A stretch of DNA of 40,233 nucleotides from Pontibacter harenae (GCF_020907245.1 NZ_JAJJWH010000041.1:1-40233), one strand, 5' to 3'; counted from the stretch's first letter, positions 1 to 9,448 are shown. Notes: generated by a model not told the origin, from the letters alone. A program made the numbers and translations.

Positions 1-3
1 CAA

Positions 4-41
4 ACAAAAATGCAAACATCATACATTGTGAACCACAACTC
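4..41. repeat. 38-bp inverted repeat, left copy
   Basis: These 38 bases are the exact reverse complement of the last 38 bases of the window (40196-40233). The identity stops sharply at position 42. The copy contains a small internal hairpin (TTGTG at 26-30 with CACAA at 34-38). No transposase or target duplication is visible, so this is best read as the edge of a dispersed repeat rather than a transposon end. Confidence 0.85.
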
Positions 42-135
42 CTCTCTTCTACTCCAGGAGAGGCGAGCTTGAAGCCTCTTGTTCTTTTGCACTCCCCTCC
101 TTTTTTCAAGGAGGGGTGCCGCAGGCGGGGTGGTT
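42..135. repeat. REP-like GC-rich palindromic intergenic repeat
   Basis: A perfect 9-bp stem (CCCCTCCTT at 94-102, AAGGAGGGG at 108-116, 5-nt loop) is followed by a second small stem (CCGC at 119-122, GCGG at 125-128) and a G-rich tail ending GGGGTGGTT. A further short dyad (41-46 with 58-63) precedes it. The hairpin plus G-rich tail resembles dispersed intergenic palindromes that I recall from many Bacteroidota genomes. The family assignment is from memory and needs a genome search. Confidence 0.6.
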
Positions 136-363
136 AATCTCATCAAGGAGAAAAGTAAGGCCTAGCCGGCGAGGCGAAAAGCCTGCAGAAAGCACCATAA
201 CAAAAGTTGCAAAAGGATTTGCAGGTTCGAGCAATGGAAGCTACTTATCGAGGACGATTACCTATAATCAGGCTAAATCGGCTCGTGCTTTCTGAAGAAC
301 ACATAATTATTCAACCTCCATCACACACATCAAGTATATTTTACAAACCTGAACTACCACACT
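136..363. other. Non-coding stretch upstream of nnr
   Basis: No credible gene is seen. The only open frame across it (starting near 207) overlaps nnr in another frame and has no recognisable composition. A near-consensus -7 box, TATATTTT at 335-342, lies about 20 bases before the nnr ATG without a matching -33 TTTG, so it is at best a weak promoter candidate. Confidence 0.5.
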
Positions 364-1881
364 ATGAAACTTCTGACTGCTGCACAAACCCGAGAAGCCG
401 ATGCATATACAATAAGAGAAGAAGGTATAAGCTCCGTAGATCTGATGGAGCGTGCAGCAAAGGCTTTCACAGGCTGGTTCGAGAACAAGTTTCCTTCTAC
501 ACAAGAAGTGCTAATCTTCTGCGGACCTGGCAACAACGGTGGCGATGGTTTAGCCGTGGCAAGGCTGCTGCAAGAACGAGGATATGCAGTGCAGGTATAC
601 CTTGTCGGAGACACCTTTAAAGTATCTGCTGATTACAAAGCTAACCTGGAGCAACTACCACAAGCAGTACAGCGGCACCAGGTACAGCGACAGAAAGATA
701 TACCTTCACTTCCTGCCAAAGCTTGTGTTATAGACGCTCTTTTCGGCACTGGACTGAACAGACCTGTAGCAGGCATGTATGCCGCCGTTATTGAACTGCT
801 AAACAACAGCGGCGCCTGTGTCACCTCTATCGATATGCCCTCAGGCCTTTACACCGACAGCCAAACCCCAGACGAAGGAGCCGTTGTAAAAGCAAACTAC
901 ACCATCAGCTTTGAACTGCCGAAACTGGCTTTTTTTCTGCCACAGCACGAAGAATATGTAGGTAACTGGCATGTGGTACCAATCGGCTTGAACCAAGCGT
1001 TTGTTTCTAGCGTTGACACGAAACTATACTTCACCACGCAAACGGATGTACAGCACCTGTTAAAACCACGCAAAAAATTCTCTCACAAAGGCCTGTACGG
1101 GCATGCACTACTTTTTGCTGGTGGAGTAGGTAAAATGGGTGCGGCCGTGCTAGCTGCTAAAGCTTGCTTACGGGCAGGTGTTGGTTTGCTAACCTTACAT
1201 GCTCCCGCCATTGGTTACGATATTCTGCAAACTGCCGTGCCCGAAGCTATGACCTTACTTGACAAGAATCGCAAGCACTTATCTGCACTGCCAACAGATT
1301 CAGAGAAATATTCTGTAATAGGTACAGGCCCTGGCATCGGTACCGAGAGAGTTACTAAAACAGCCATTGGGCAACTGCTTTCAACTGCTAAAACGCCGTT
1401 GGTTATTGATGCGGATGCTATAAACTTGGTTGGCAGCAGCGACAGGCTTAAAGCACAAATCCCAAAAGATAAAGTTATCTTCACTCCTCACCCCAAAGAG
1501 TTTGAGCGTTTGGTGGGCAAGAGTAAGAACAATTATGACCGCCTGAAAGATATGCTGGAGTTTTGCAGCGAATACAGATGCTACATGGTACTAAAAGGAA
1601 GTCACACAGCTATCGGCACTCCAGAAGGGAAAATTTATTTTAACACCACTGGCAACGCAGGTCTTGCCACAGGCGGCACAGGCGATGTGCTGACAGGCAT
1701 TATCACAGCCCTTGTTGCGCAGCATTACACATTAGAGGAGGCTTGTATCCTTGGCGTGTACCTGCACGGCTTAGCAGCAGATATGGCCTTGAGCGATGTA
1801 GGAGAAATTGCTATGATTGCTTCTGATGTGATAGACCACCTCCCGAAGGCTTTGCTGTGTTTAAGCAGACCTATATTTTAG
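364..1881 (+). CDS. nnr: Bifunctional NAD(P)H-hydrate epimerase / ADP-dependent NAD(P)H-hydrate dehydratase
   Basis: This enzyme repairs hydrated NAD(P)H. The N-terminal YjeF domain (about residues 1-215) epimerises the R form of the hydrate, and the C-terminal ribokinase-fold domain (about 230-500) dehydrates the S form using ADP. Visible motifs are GPGNNGGDG at 54-62, DALFGTG at 124-130 and DMPSG at 157-161 in the epimerase half. The dehydratase half has TGPGIG near 321, DADAINL near 349, the HPKEFERL segment near 376 and GGTGD at 437-441, whose final Asp is the expected catalytic base. The 505-residue length fits the usual two-domain fusion. The start is the ATG that opens the conserved family N-terminus. 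No Shine-Dalgarno is seen. Its 3' end overlaps the convergent gene by 11 bp. Confidence 0.95.
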   Translation: MKLLTAAQTREADAYTIREEGISSVDLMERAAKAFTGWFENKFPSTQEVLIFCGPGNNGGDGLAVARLLQERGYAVQVYLVGDTFKVSADYKANLEQLPQAVQRHQVQRQKDIPSLPAKACVIDALFGTGLNRPVAGMYAAVIELLNNSGACVTSIDMPSGLYTDSQTPDEGAVVKANYTISFELPKLAFFLPQHEEYVGNWHVVPIGLNQAFVSSVDTKLYFTTQTDVQHLLKPRKKFSHKGLYGHALLFAGGVGKMGAAVLAAKACLRAGVGLLTLHAPAIGYDILQTAVPEAMTLLDKNRKHLSALPTDSEKYSVIGTGPGIGTERVTKTAIGQLLSTAKTPLVIDADAINLVGSSDRLKAQIPKDKVIFTPHPKEFERLVGKSKNNYDRLKDMLEFCSEYRCYMVLKGSHTAIGTPEGKIYFNTTGNAGLATGGTGDVLTGIITALVAQHYTLEEACILGVYLHGLAADMALSDVGEIAMIASDVIDHLPKALLCLSRPIF

Positions 1882-2773
1882 CCAGATATACCAACGCTGC
1901 ATGCAGCAACATTGCCCCATCGGCAAGCAGGGCATAGTATAGCCGCGGCTTATGCGCTGTCGAAAACACCACCACGCCTGCGGCTCCAGTAGCTCCCACA
2001 GCCAAAGCCACTAAAGTACTTCCCGATTCAGTGTTGATTACAAGTAACAAATAAATTAGCAGCAACCCTAGCGAGCATAGCTTTGCCTTTTGCACGCCAA
2101 GCAAACCAGGTATGGTTAGTGTTTTTGTACCACGATCATACACGTAGTCTCTTATATCAAAGAGCAGGGCCAGAGCCAGGATCAGCAAGAACCTTCTTAT
2201 AAAGAGTAGAAGTGTGTCCAGGTTCCAGGCATTTACATCTGCATCCATCAGCGGGAAAAGCACTGTTACGGCAGCCCATACATAAGCAATTAAAAACACT
2301 TTTAGCAACGGTATACTTCGCAATGGCCTTACCTTCTCTTTTTTGTTGACAATAGGCACCGTGTAGCCAACAGATATAATGCCCAAATGCAGCATAAACC
2401 AAACATTTACATCCAAGCCTTGGCTCACATAAAGCAAACCCGCACCTGCTACACTCGCAGCACCAATCATGGCTAGCAGCTTCTTATGCCGCTGCCCCCA
2501 CTCCTTACTTAGGTGTGCTTTTGCTTGTTGGGGTCTTCTAATTATGCTCTGGATACTGCTTATGTTATAGGTAAACAGCGTAGCCAAAAACACAAATAAT
2601 GCTAACGACATCGACACCTCCAGTCCTTTTAGCAGGTAGGTTTCAACTGTTAAACCAAAAGCACAGCACGATATAAACACACTGCTGTACAGCAATGCTT
2701 CGAGCACCCCAAAAGCGCTTTGCCTTATGTTCTGCTCAATAGCAATATGTTTAGTCTGCTCGTGGTTTTCCAT
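1871..2773 (-). CDS. UbiA-like polytopic membrane protein with degenerate first motif
   Basis: A 300-residue protein with about eight to nine hydrophobic segments. The best clue is a DxxDxxxD motif (Asp206, Asp209, Asp213) followed by KTLTIPGLLG, which matches the second Asp-rich motif of UbiA-superfamily prenyltransferases. The first motif, normally NDxxDxxxD, appears here only as an Asn70-containing stretch (TYNISSIQS) with no Asp, so Mg-prenyl diphosphate binding may be altered. I infer a divergent UbiA relative; the substrate is unknown. It is convergent with nnr (11-bp overlap) and read in the same direction as ppa, but the ppa terminator lies between them, so it probably has its own promoter. 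Confidence 0.6.
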   Translation of the reverse strand: MENHEQTKHIAIEQNIRQSAFGVLEALLYSSVFISCCAFGLTVETYLLKGLEVSMSLALFVFLATLFTYNISSIQSIIRRPQQAKAHLSKEWGQRHKKLLAMIGAASVAGAGLLYVSQGLDVNVWFMLHLGIISVGYTVPIVNKKEKVRPLRSIPLLKVFLIAYVWAAVTVLFPLMDADVNAWNLDTLLLFIRRFLLILALALLFDIRDYVYDRGTKTLTIPGLLGVQKAKLCSLGLLLIYLLLVINTESGSTLVALAVGATGAAGVVVFSTAHKPRLYYALLADGAMLLHAALVYLAKI

Positions 2774-2832
2774 CTGCCGATTGGCAATTTCGTAACTTAT
2801 CCTTGCCTATTCAAATGCGTGGCTACAATAAA

Positions 2833-2863
2833 AAAGCCTGACGTATGTTCTACGTCAGGCTTT
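2833..2863 (-). terminator. Intrinsic terminator downstream of ppa
   Basis: A perfect 13-bp inverted repeat (2833-2845 with 2851-2863, 5-nt loop) begins 23 bases after the ppa stop. Read on the minus strand, it runs into a short T tract formed by 2831-2835. Confidence 0.85.
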
Positions 2864-2885
2864 CTGTAAAAGAAACTAGTCTTTC

Positions 2886-3443
2886 TTACAAAGCTTTCTT
2901 TACTGGCTCACCGAAAGTTGAGTTGTAAAGGTCAATGCTCTCCTGAATAATTTCGTAAGCACGTTCTTTACCTAAAAACTGCTCTACAATTACTTCTTTA
3001 TGCTCAAGTTTCTTATAATCTTCAAAGAAACGACGCATCTCCAACAGCGTGTGCGGAGGCAATTCAGAAATGTCATTGATGTGGCGAACAGACATATCGT
3101 TGTTAGCAACGGCAATGATTTTATCATCCTCTTCGTTGTTATCAATCATCTGCATTACTCCGATTACCTTCGCATCGATCAAGCACATCGGCTGTACATC
3201 TATTGAGCAGATTACCAGAATATCAAGAGGGTCTTTATCGTCGCAATAAGTTTGCGGAATAAAGCCATAATTAGCTGGGTAGTGAATAGACGAGAAAAGA
3301 ACACGATCAAGCTTAAGCATGCCGCTTTCTTTGTCTAACTCATACTTTGCCTTAGAGCCCTTAGGAATCTCTATAATTGCTGTGATTACACCAGGAGCTT
3401 CTTCTCCGTAGCTCACGTTGTGCCATGGATTAATATTTTCCAT
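2886..3443 (-). CDS. ppa: Inorganic pyrophosphatase (family I)
   Basis: Hydrolyses inorganic pyrophosphate to phosphate in the cytoplasm and so pulls biosynthetic reactions forward. The 185-residue length is typical of the bacterial soluble enzyme. The metal-binding signature DKDPLD (residues 69-74) matches the family pattern DxDPxD, preceded by YPANYGFIP (55-63), which contributes active-site Tyr residues. The ATG start gives the usual N-terminus running into EIPKGS. It lies 66 bases downstream of the PafA-like phosphatase on the same strand, so both release phosphate and may share transcription. A strong terminator follows it. Confidence 0.96.
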   Translation of the reverse strand: MENINPWHNVSYGEEAPGVITAIIEIPKGSKAKYELDKESGMLKLDRVLFSSIHYPANYGFIPQTYCDDKDPLDILVICSIDVQPMCLIDAKVIGVMQMIDNNEEDDKIIAVANNDMSVRHINDISELPPHTLLEMRRFFEDYKKLEHKEVIVEQFLGKERAYEIIQESIDLYNSTFGEPVKKAL

Positions 3444-3509
3444 CTCTTAACTAAGTTTATTTTTTCTATTTAATTTTTCGCCAGCCAATTTGCTATACTG
3501 GCATCTTCT

Positions 3510-5204
3510 TTACTTCATGAACTCTTGCAACGGCCTGCCCACACTCCCATTCGGTTCCTGAATGTATAACCACGAAGCTATTGTTGGTGCAATATCGGCA
3601 ATTTCTACTTCTGCTGCGCTTTCTCCTGGCTTTACTTTCCAGCCATACCAAACCAGCGGCACGTGTGTATCATAATTGGAGTAAGAACCATGTGTAGTTC
3701 CTTGTCTTCCTCCTTCAAACCAGCCTGGCTGATACACTACGATAACATCTCCAGAACGTTGTGTGTTATAGCCATTATCTATGCGGGTCATCAGGCCTTT
3801 GCCCCACCCAGACCTCTTCAAAGACTCAGCTGTAACGGCTTTCATCACATTTTCGAAGCGCAATATAACATTTACTACTTGTTCTTGCACTTCTTCGTGA
3901 CTTAATTTTTTAGTGTTAATCAGGTTTCTGTTTAGGTACACCTGCTGGTTTGTGTACTGCTCCACCCATTTGCCTGCACCAAAAAATTTATCCAGATGCT
4001 GCTCTATCGAATCGCGCATGGCACTACTATTAGCCAAACCAGCTGGTATTTTGTTAGACAGCATATAAGCTGGAACCTGTGCCGCGCCATGATCCGCTGT
4101 TAAAAATATCAGCACATTTTCTTTGCCTATTGTCTTCTCCAGTTGGTTTATAATTTCTTCGATATCTTTATCTAGTCGCAGGTACATGTCCTCCACTTCT
4201 ATTGAATTTGGGCCGAAACTATGACCTGCGTAATCTGGAGAAGAAAAACTTAACGCCAGAAAATCTGTTGATGCACCCTGTCCTAACTTTTCATGCTCTA
4301 GAGCTGCAAGTGCAAAATCTTTGGTAATACTATTGCCAGCAGGTATACTTCTGATTAACTCATAATCTTTGCCTCTTAAAGCAGGAACATCATATGGGAA
4401 GGTAGCTCTTGCCTTTCCGCCTAACGGACGCTCCCACTCCTCATCATCGGCACTACTTTCTGTATACTGCTCAATTGGCAGTAACGTGTTCCAGGCTTGG
4501 CTCAGATACTGGTCAGGAAACTTTTGTTGGTTAAACTCCTTAACCCAAGACGGCAGCTCCTGCATATAGTATGTACTGGTAATCCAGTTGCCAGTGGGAG
4601 AATCGAACCAATAAGCCGCATTAGCCATATGACCTGCTGGTAAAATAGACCCTCTGTCTTTCAGTGCAATTCCTATTACCTTAGAAGCTTTGTTTGTTGC
4701 CAACCTTAGCTCATCCGTAACAGTGGTTGTCAACAGGTTATCTGGTGACATCTCGCCAGCAGTAGAAGAACTCCCGACAGTCTTCACTGTATTGTCTTCT
4801 ACACAGTAAACTGACTTGCCAGTCCTTCTGTCATACCAATTATTTCCTATGATACCATTAATGGCTGGTACACTGCCTGTATATACAGAAGCATGTCCTG
4901 GCCCAGTATAAGTTGGCACATAGCTGTATTGATTATTTTTGAAACTGAAGCCCTGTGTTACAAGCTTCTTAAAACCGCCTTCTCCATACTTACTCCAGTA
5001 CCTGAACAGGTAGTCATAGCGCATTTGGTCTACAACAATTCCTACTATCAGCTTAGGTCTTTGTTCTGGTCCTACAGCTTGGAGCTGGTTTGCGCCAGCA
5101 GCAGTTGATGTGGTAACAGCACCAGAATTGGCACATGCGTTCAAAAACAACATTACGACAAGTGTCGCTATCGCAGCGAAACTCTTCTTAAATTCCCTTG
5201 TCAT
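3510..5204 (-). CDS. pafA: PafA-type alkaline phosphatase, lipoprotein
   Basis: Alkaline phosphatase superfamily enzyme hydrolysing phosphomonoesters outside the inner membrane. A lipoprotein signal peptide ends in LNAC (Cys24). Superfamily residues are visible: metal ligand Asp59 (VVDQ), the TYTGPGHAS segment carrying a Thr nucleophile (Thr98 or Thr100), Asp324 and His328 (SPDYAGH), Asp371-His372 (TADHGA) and His505 (TTHGS). The Lys182-Asp-Arg184 pair and Asn121/122 match the phosphate-contacting Lys, Arg and Asn of Elizabethkingia PafA. PafA is known for expression not repressed by phosphate; whether that holds here is not visible. A TAnnTTTG box lies just upstream. The gene symbol rests on motif similarity. 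Confidence 0.85.
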   Translation of the reverse strand: MTREFKKSFAAIATLVVMLFLNACANSGAVTTSTAAGANQLQAVGPEQRPKLIVGIVVDQMRYDYLFRYWSKYGEGGFKKLVTQGFSFKNNQYSYVPTYTGPGHASVYTGSVPAINGIIGNNWYDRRTGKSVYCVEDNTVKTVGSSSTAGEMSPDNLLTTTVTDELRLATNKASKVIGIALKDRGSILPAGHMANAAYWFDSPTGNWITSTYYMQELPSWVKEFNQQKFPDQYLSQAWNTLLPIEQYTESSADDEEWERPLGGKARATFPYDVPALRGKDYELIRSIPAGNSITKDFALAALEHEKLGQGASTDFLALSFSSPDYAGHSFGPNSIEVEDMYLRLDKDIEEIINQLEKTIGKENVLIFLTADHGAAQVPAYMLSNKIPAGLANSSAMRDSIEQHLDKFFGAGKWVEQYTNQQVYLNRNLINTKKLSHEEVQEQVVNVILRFENVMKAVTAESLKRSGWGKGLMTRIDNGYNTQRSGDVIVVYQPGWFEGGRQGTTHGSYSNYDTHVPLVWYGWKVKPGESAAEVEIADIAPTIASWLYIQEPNGSVGRPLQEFMK

Positions 5205-5230
5205 TTACAGCTTTTTATTAATGGCTTCTA

Positions 5231-5238
5231 CAAATATA
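5231..5238 (-). promoter_or_regulatory. -7 box (TATATTTG) upstream of the PafA-like gene
   Basis: On the minus strand the sequence is TATATTTG, an exact match to the Bacteroidota -7 consensus TAnnTTTG, 26 bases before the ATG. No TTTG is found at the expected 19-21 nt upstream spacing. Confidence 0.55.
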
Positions 5239-5311
5239 GCAATCTTACGCAAAGTTCTTTTCTTTAAATACCTTTTGCTGCTTTTTAACAATTAGATAAA
5301 ATGAGCAGACA

Positions 5312-5355
5312 ACAAACAAAAACGCCCACCTGTAGGGGTGGGCGTTTTTGTTTGT
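5312..5355 (-). terminator. ATP synthase operon terminator
   Basis: A perfect 19-bp inverted repeat (5312-5330 with 5337-5355, 6-nt loop). It has a GC-rich core GCCCACC/GGTGGGC and T-rich flanks on both strands, beginning 10 bases after the atpG stop. It ends the atp operon and insulates the PafA-like gene. Confidence 0.9.
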
Positions 5356-5365
5356 CATATAAAGT

Positions 5366-6253
5366 TTACTCTGCCGCTAAGGCTTCTGCACCACCCACAA
5401 TTTCCAAAATTTCTTTGGTGATGGCTGCTTGCCTTGTTCTGTTATAGGTAAGTCTTAACTGCTTAAGAAGCTCACCAGCATTTTCTGTGGCTTTGTCCAT
5501 AGCAGTCATACGCGCACCATGTTCAGAGGCATTAGATTCCAAAACAGCTTTGTATACTTGTATCTTCAGCGACTTTGGTATTAACTCTTGAATAATCTCT
5601 TCTTTTGAAGGCTCAAACGTATAATCGGCTACAGCTGCACTAGTTTTATTTTCAACGGCTTGCTCCTCGATCGGCAAGAACTGCTCTGTTCTTACTATTT
5701 GCGTTGCGACGTTCTTAAACTCGTTATATACAAGCTCTACTTTATCGAACTCTCTAGCCACAAAGCCATCCATAGCACGCTCTGCAGCACCACGCACTGT
5801 ATCAAAAGATAAGTTTGTGAATATGCCTGTATAATCGCCGATAACTTTATAGCCTCTTTTTACAAAAGCTTCGTTACCTTTTCTGCCTATTGTTAAAATA
5901 GTTACGGCTCCAGCAGCATTTTGCCTGCTATACCTCTCCTTTATAAGAGTAGTAACTCCTTTTATGATGTTAGAGTTGAAAGCACCAGCCAATCCGCGAT
6001 CAGAAGTTACAGCTATAATAAGGATTCTGTTTGGCTCACGCTTTTCAGAATACACATTTGTTACAGAACCTTCTGTTATCGTCGATAGGTTTGCCAGTAT
6101 ATCACCCAAACGCTCTGCATAAGGGCGCATGCGCATAATGTTGTCCTGAGCACGACGTAACTTGGCAGCCGCCACCATTTTCATGGCCTTGGTAATCTGC
6201 TGTGTAGAAGATACCGATGTAATACGGCTTCTAACTTCTTTTAAACTTGCCAT
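5366..6253 (-). CDS. atpG: ATP synthase F1 subunit gamma
   Basis: Central rotating stalk of F1; it couples rotation of the c-ring to catalysis in the alpha/beta hexamer. The 295-residue length fits. The N-terminal helix (ITKAMKMVAAAKL, about residues 20-32) and the C-terminal helix (NRTRQAAITKEILEIVGGA) are the two conserved coiled-coil ends of gamma. It is the last gene of the operon, 68 bp after atpA, with a perfect hairpin in that gap. No atpD or atpC follows it. Confidence 0.97.
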   Translation of the reverse strand: MASLKEVRSRITSVSSTQQITKAMKMVAAAKLRRAQDNIMRMRPYAERLGDILANLSTITEGSVTNVYSEKREPNRILIIAVTSDRGLAGAFNSNIIKGVTTLIKERYSRQNAAGAVTILTIGRKGNEAFVKRGYKVIGDYTGIFTNLSFDTVRGAAERAMDGFVAREFDKVELVYNEFKNVATQIVRTEQFLPIEEQAVENKTSAAVADYTFEPSKEEIIQELIPKSLKIQVYKAVLESNASEHGARMTAMDKATENAGELLKQLRLTYNRTRQAAITKEILEIVGGAEALAAE

Positions 6254-6274
6254 ATAGTAGAGTTGTATGCGTAA

Positions 6275-6308
6275 AGGTCATGCTAAAACATTTATTTTAG
6301 CATGACCT
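6275..6308 (-). promoter_or_regulatory. Perfect hairpin between atpA and atpG
   Basis: A 14-bp perfect inverted repeat (6275-6288 with 6295-6308, 6-nt loop) fills most of the 68-bp gap between the atpA stop and the atpG ATG. It has no clear T tract after it on the minus strand. A processing or mRNA-stability element or a partial attenuator is more likely than a full terminator; this role is inferred. Confidence 0.6.
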
Positions 6309-6321
6309 GCATTACAATATA

Positions 6322-7902
6322 TTACTTCTTATATCTTGATGAAAGCTCTTTCGATACTTGCTTCAGCACGCTGATTGAGCTATCTTCTAACTTTCCAGCT
6401 CTTAAGGCAGCTAGTACGTCTGTATGCTGTGCACGCAGTGTACGCAAGAAATCTTGCTCAAAGCTTCTAACCTCATTTACTGGCACATCGTCAAGCAGAC
6501 CGTTAGTTGCACAGTAAATAATAGCTACCTGCTCTTCTACTGGTACAGGCGAGAACTGAGACTGCTTCAGGATCTCCAGGTTACGGCGACCACGCTCAAT
6601 CGTAAGTTTTGTAGCCGCATCTAAGTCAGAACCAAATTTAGAAAACGCTTCCAGTTCACGGAACTGCGCCTGGTCCAGCTTAAGTGTACCAGCCACTTTT
6701 TTCATGGATTTGATCTGAGCAGAACCACCCACTCTTGATACCGAGATACCTACGTTAATGGCAGGACGGATACCAGAGTTGAACAGGTTTGTCTCCAGGA
6801 ATATCTGACCATCAGTGATAGAGATCACGTTAGTTGGAATATAAGCAGAAACGTCACCAGCTTGTGTCTCGATGATTGGAAGGGCAGTTAAAGAACCACC
6901 ACCTTTTACCAACGGACGGATAGACTCTGGCAAGTCGTTCATGTTACGTGCAATCTCATCAGATGCGTTGATCTTAGCCGCACGCTCTAGTAAGCGAGAG
7001 TGTAGGTAGAATACGTCACCTGGATATGCTTCACGTCCTGGTGGTCTTCTTAGCAGAAGAGATACCTCACGGTAAGCAACAGCCTGCTTAGAAAGGTCGT
7101 CATAAACAACCAGTGCAGGGCGGCCAGTATCGCGGAAGAACTCTCCGATAGCAGCACCTGTAAATGGAGCAAAGAACTGAAGTGGAGCTGGGTCAGCAGC
7201 AGGAGCCGCTACTACCACTGTGTAAGCCATTGCACCGCCTTCTTCCAAAGACTTAACAATTTGCGCAACAGTAGAAGCTTTCTGTCCTACAGCCACATAA
7301 ATACAGAACACAGGCTCGCCTCTGTCGTAATACTCACGCTGGTTCAGGATTGTATCCAGAGCCACTGTTGATTTACCAGTCTGGCGGTCACCGATGATTA
7401 ACTCTCGCTGGCCACGGCCAATTGGAATCATAGAGTCAATCGCCTTGATACCAGTCTGCATTGGCTCGTTTACTGGCTGACGGAAGATTACACCTGGTGC
7501 TTTACGCTCCAGCGGCATCTCATATAAATCACCAGCAATAGGACCTTTACCGTCTATTGGTAATCCTAGTGTATTTACAACACGACCGATGATACCTTCG
7601 CCTACTTTAACAGAAGCAATGCGGTTAGTTCTTTTTACAGTCGCGCCTTCTTTTATTTCACTGTAGTCGCCAAGCATTACGGCTCCTACGTTATCTTCTT
7701 CCAAGTTAAGTACAAGCGCCTGTAGTCCGTTTTCAAACTCAAGAAGCTCTCCAGATTGTGCTTTTGACAGGCCATAAATACGAGCGACACCGTCACCCAC
7801 TGTCAGCACTGTCCCTACTTCTTCCAGTTCTGCCTCAGAACGGAAGTTAGACAGTTGTTCTCTTAATATGGCTGATACTTCGTCAGGTCTTACTGCTGCC
7901 AT
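6322..7902 (-). CDS. atpA: ATP synthase F1 subunit alpha
   Basis: Non-catalytic nucleotide-binding subunit of F1. The Walker A motif GDRQTGKST lies at residues 171-179. The VSRVGGSAQ segment carries the conserved Arg that reaches into the beta catalytic site. The 526-residue length is normal. It starts one base after the atpH stop, so translation is probably coupled. A perfect hairpin separates it from atpG. Confidence 0.98.
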   Translation of the reverse strand: MAAVRPDEVSAILREQLSNFRSEAELEEVGTVLTVGDGVARIYGLSKAQSGELLEFENGLQALVLNLEEDNVGAVMLGDYSEIKEGATVKRTNRIASVKVGEGIIGRVVNTLGLPIDGKGPIAGDLYEMPLERKAPGVIFRQPVNEPMQTGIKAIDSMIPIGRGQRELIIGDRQTGKSTVALDTILNQREYYDRGEPVFCIYVAVGQKASTVAQIVKSLEEGGAMAYTVVVAAPAADPAPLQFFAPFTGAAIGEFFRDTGRPALVVYDDLSKQAVAYREVSLLLRRPPGREAYPGDVFYLHSRLLERAAKINASDEIARNMNDLPESIRPLVKGGGSLTALPIIETQAGDVSAYIPTNVISITDGQIFLETNLFNSGIRPAINVGISVSRVGGSAQIKSMKKVAGTLKLDQAQFRELEAFSKFGSDLDAATKLTIERGRRNLEILKQSQFSPVPVEEQVAIIYCATNGLLDDVPVNEVRSFEQDFLRTLRAQHTDVLAALRAGKLEDSSISVLKQVSKELSSRYKK

Positions 7903-7903
7903 G

Positions 7904-8461
7904 TTATAGTTTATTGATATAGGAGTTGTCGTTAAAATTATTTTTAAGCTTGCGAAGGCTATTCTTCACAGAGCTATCTATTTGCCTGTCGCCAATACGA
8001 AGCACAAAGCCTCCAATTAACGACGGGTCTACGTGCTCTTCTAATTCGATAGTCTTGCCAGTTTCTGCAACAAGGCGCCTGCCTATTTCATTGCGGAGCT
8101 CTGATGATAGTGGTGCCGCAGAGGTTACTTTTGCCTTCTGGATTCCTTTGATCAGGTTGTACTGTGTCTTAAACTCAGTCGCAACACTCTCCAACAATGC
8201 CTCGCGGTTTTTGTTAGCTACCAACTGGAAGAATAGCAGCGTCATTTGCTGCACTTTCCCTTTGAAGATAGCATTGATAACAGCCAGTTTTTTGTCTGAC
8301 TTAACAATAGGGTTATGCAGCAGCAAATGAAAGTCTCTGTTCTGTTTTGCAACATCCGAGAACAGCTTCATATCTTCCTGTACCTGCTCCAAAACACCCT
8401 TTTCCTGGGCCAGTTCTAGCAGCGATTTTGCATACCTGGAAGCAACTCTTATATCTGACAT
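7904..8461 (-). CDS. atpH: ATP synthase F1 subunit delta
   Basis: Peripheral-stalk subunit joining the b subunit to the top of F1. It has 185 residues with the typical N-terminal [12 protein letters not shown] helix and a C-terminal domain containing [14 protein letters not shown], the most conserved stretch of the family. It lies between atpF (55-bp gap) and atpA (one-base gap) on the same strand. Confidence 0.95.
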   Translation of the reverse strand: MSDIRVASRYAKSLLELAQEKGVLEQVQEDMKLFSDVAKQNRDFHLLLHNPIVKSDKKLAVINAIFKGKVQQMTLLFFQLVANKNREALLESVATEFKTQYNLIKGIQKAKVTSAAPLSSELRNEIGRRLVAETGKTIELEEHVDPSLIGGFVLRIGDRQIDSSVKNSLRKLKNNFNDNSYINKL

Positions 8462-8516
8462 ATTGCTCTTTTATAGTCGCAGATGCAGCTAATACCTGCA
8501 TCAACTATGGTTAACT

Positions 8517-9011
8517 TTAGTTCAGGGTTACTTCTTTGATGTACTCTTGTGCCAATGCCTGCTGCGCCTGCTTATCGTTTAGCTCTTTGCGAAGGATACG
8601 CTCAGCGATATCAACTGCCAGCACAGCAGCCGTGTTTTTCATATCGGCAACAGCTGCACGCTTTTCTGTTTCGATGGCCTCACGAGCCTGTGCTATCATA
8701 CGGGCACCTTCCTCGTTTGCTTTTTGCTTCGCTGTCTCTACGATACTGTTACCAGCCTCAGTAGCTTCCTTCAATATCTTATCGCGCTCTAAGCGAGCTT
8801 CTGCCAACAGCTTCTCATTCTCAGCTTTTAATCCTTGAATTTCAAGCTTTGCCCTTTCAGCAGCACTTAACGCATTTTCAATAGAGGCTTCACGATCGCT
8901 TAACGCTTTCATGATCGGAGTCCAAGCGAATTTCGCTAGCAGGAACAAAACGATCAGGAATGTTACAACCTGCCAAAATACCAGACCTACACCAGGGGTT
9001 ACTAATTCCAT
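8517..9011 (-). CDS. atpF: ATP synthase F0 subunit b
   Basis: Peripheral stator stalk. A single N-terminal membrane helix (about residues 8-28) is followed by a long charged, Ala/Glu-rich helix (about 35-155) that forms the right-handed coiled coil typical of b. The 164-residue length is usual. The 161-bp gap that separates it from atpE contains a perfect hairpin, unlike the tighter spacing elsewhere in the operon. Confidence 0.95.
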   Translation of the reverse strand: MELVTPGVGLVFWQVVTFLIVLFLLAKFAWTPIMKALSDREASIENALSAAERAKLEIQGLKAENEKLLAEARLERDKILKEATEAGNSIVETAKQKANEEGARMIAQAREAIETEKRAAVADMKNTAAVLAVDIAERILRKELNDKQAQQALAQEYIKEVTLN

Positions 9012-9097
9012 TATTTATAAAAGTTGAATATTGGGTTCTTTTTTAACTGGCCTCCACTGGAGCACCTCCAACTATAAGCTTCTTAGTTTAGACCTCG

Positions 9098-9122
9098 TTG
9101 TCTGGGCCATACGCCCAGACAA
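9098..9122 (-). promoter_or_regulatory. Perfect hairpin between atpE and atpF
   Basis: A 10-bp GC-rich stem (9098-9107 with 9113-9122, 5-nt loop) lies about 50 bases after the atpE stop. No T tract follows on the minus strand, so it is probably not a full terminator. A 3' stabiliser of the atpE message or an RNase site would fit the need for many c subunits per complex; this is inference. Confidence 0.55.
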
Positions 9123-9172
9123 GAGATCAGCAAAAGTTTATTAGACCTTTGATTACCTTTACAAAAGGCTGG

Positions 9173-9448
<276 letters not shown>

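Noticed and set aside
215..245. GGTTCGA stretch resembling a tRNA T-arm
   Set aside because: No acceptor, D-arm or anticodon stem can be formed around it.
207..620. A 137-codon plus-strand frame before and within nnr
   Set aside because: It overlaps nnr out of frame, its product is Arg- and Ser-rich without motifs, and nnr has clear family motifs.
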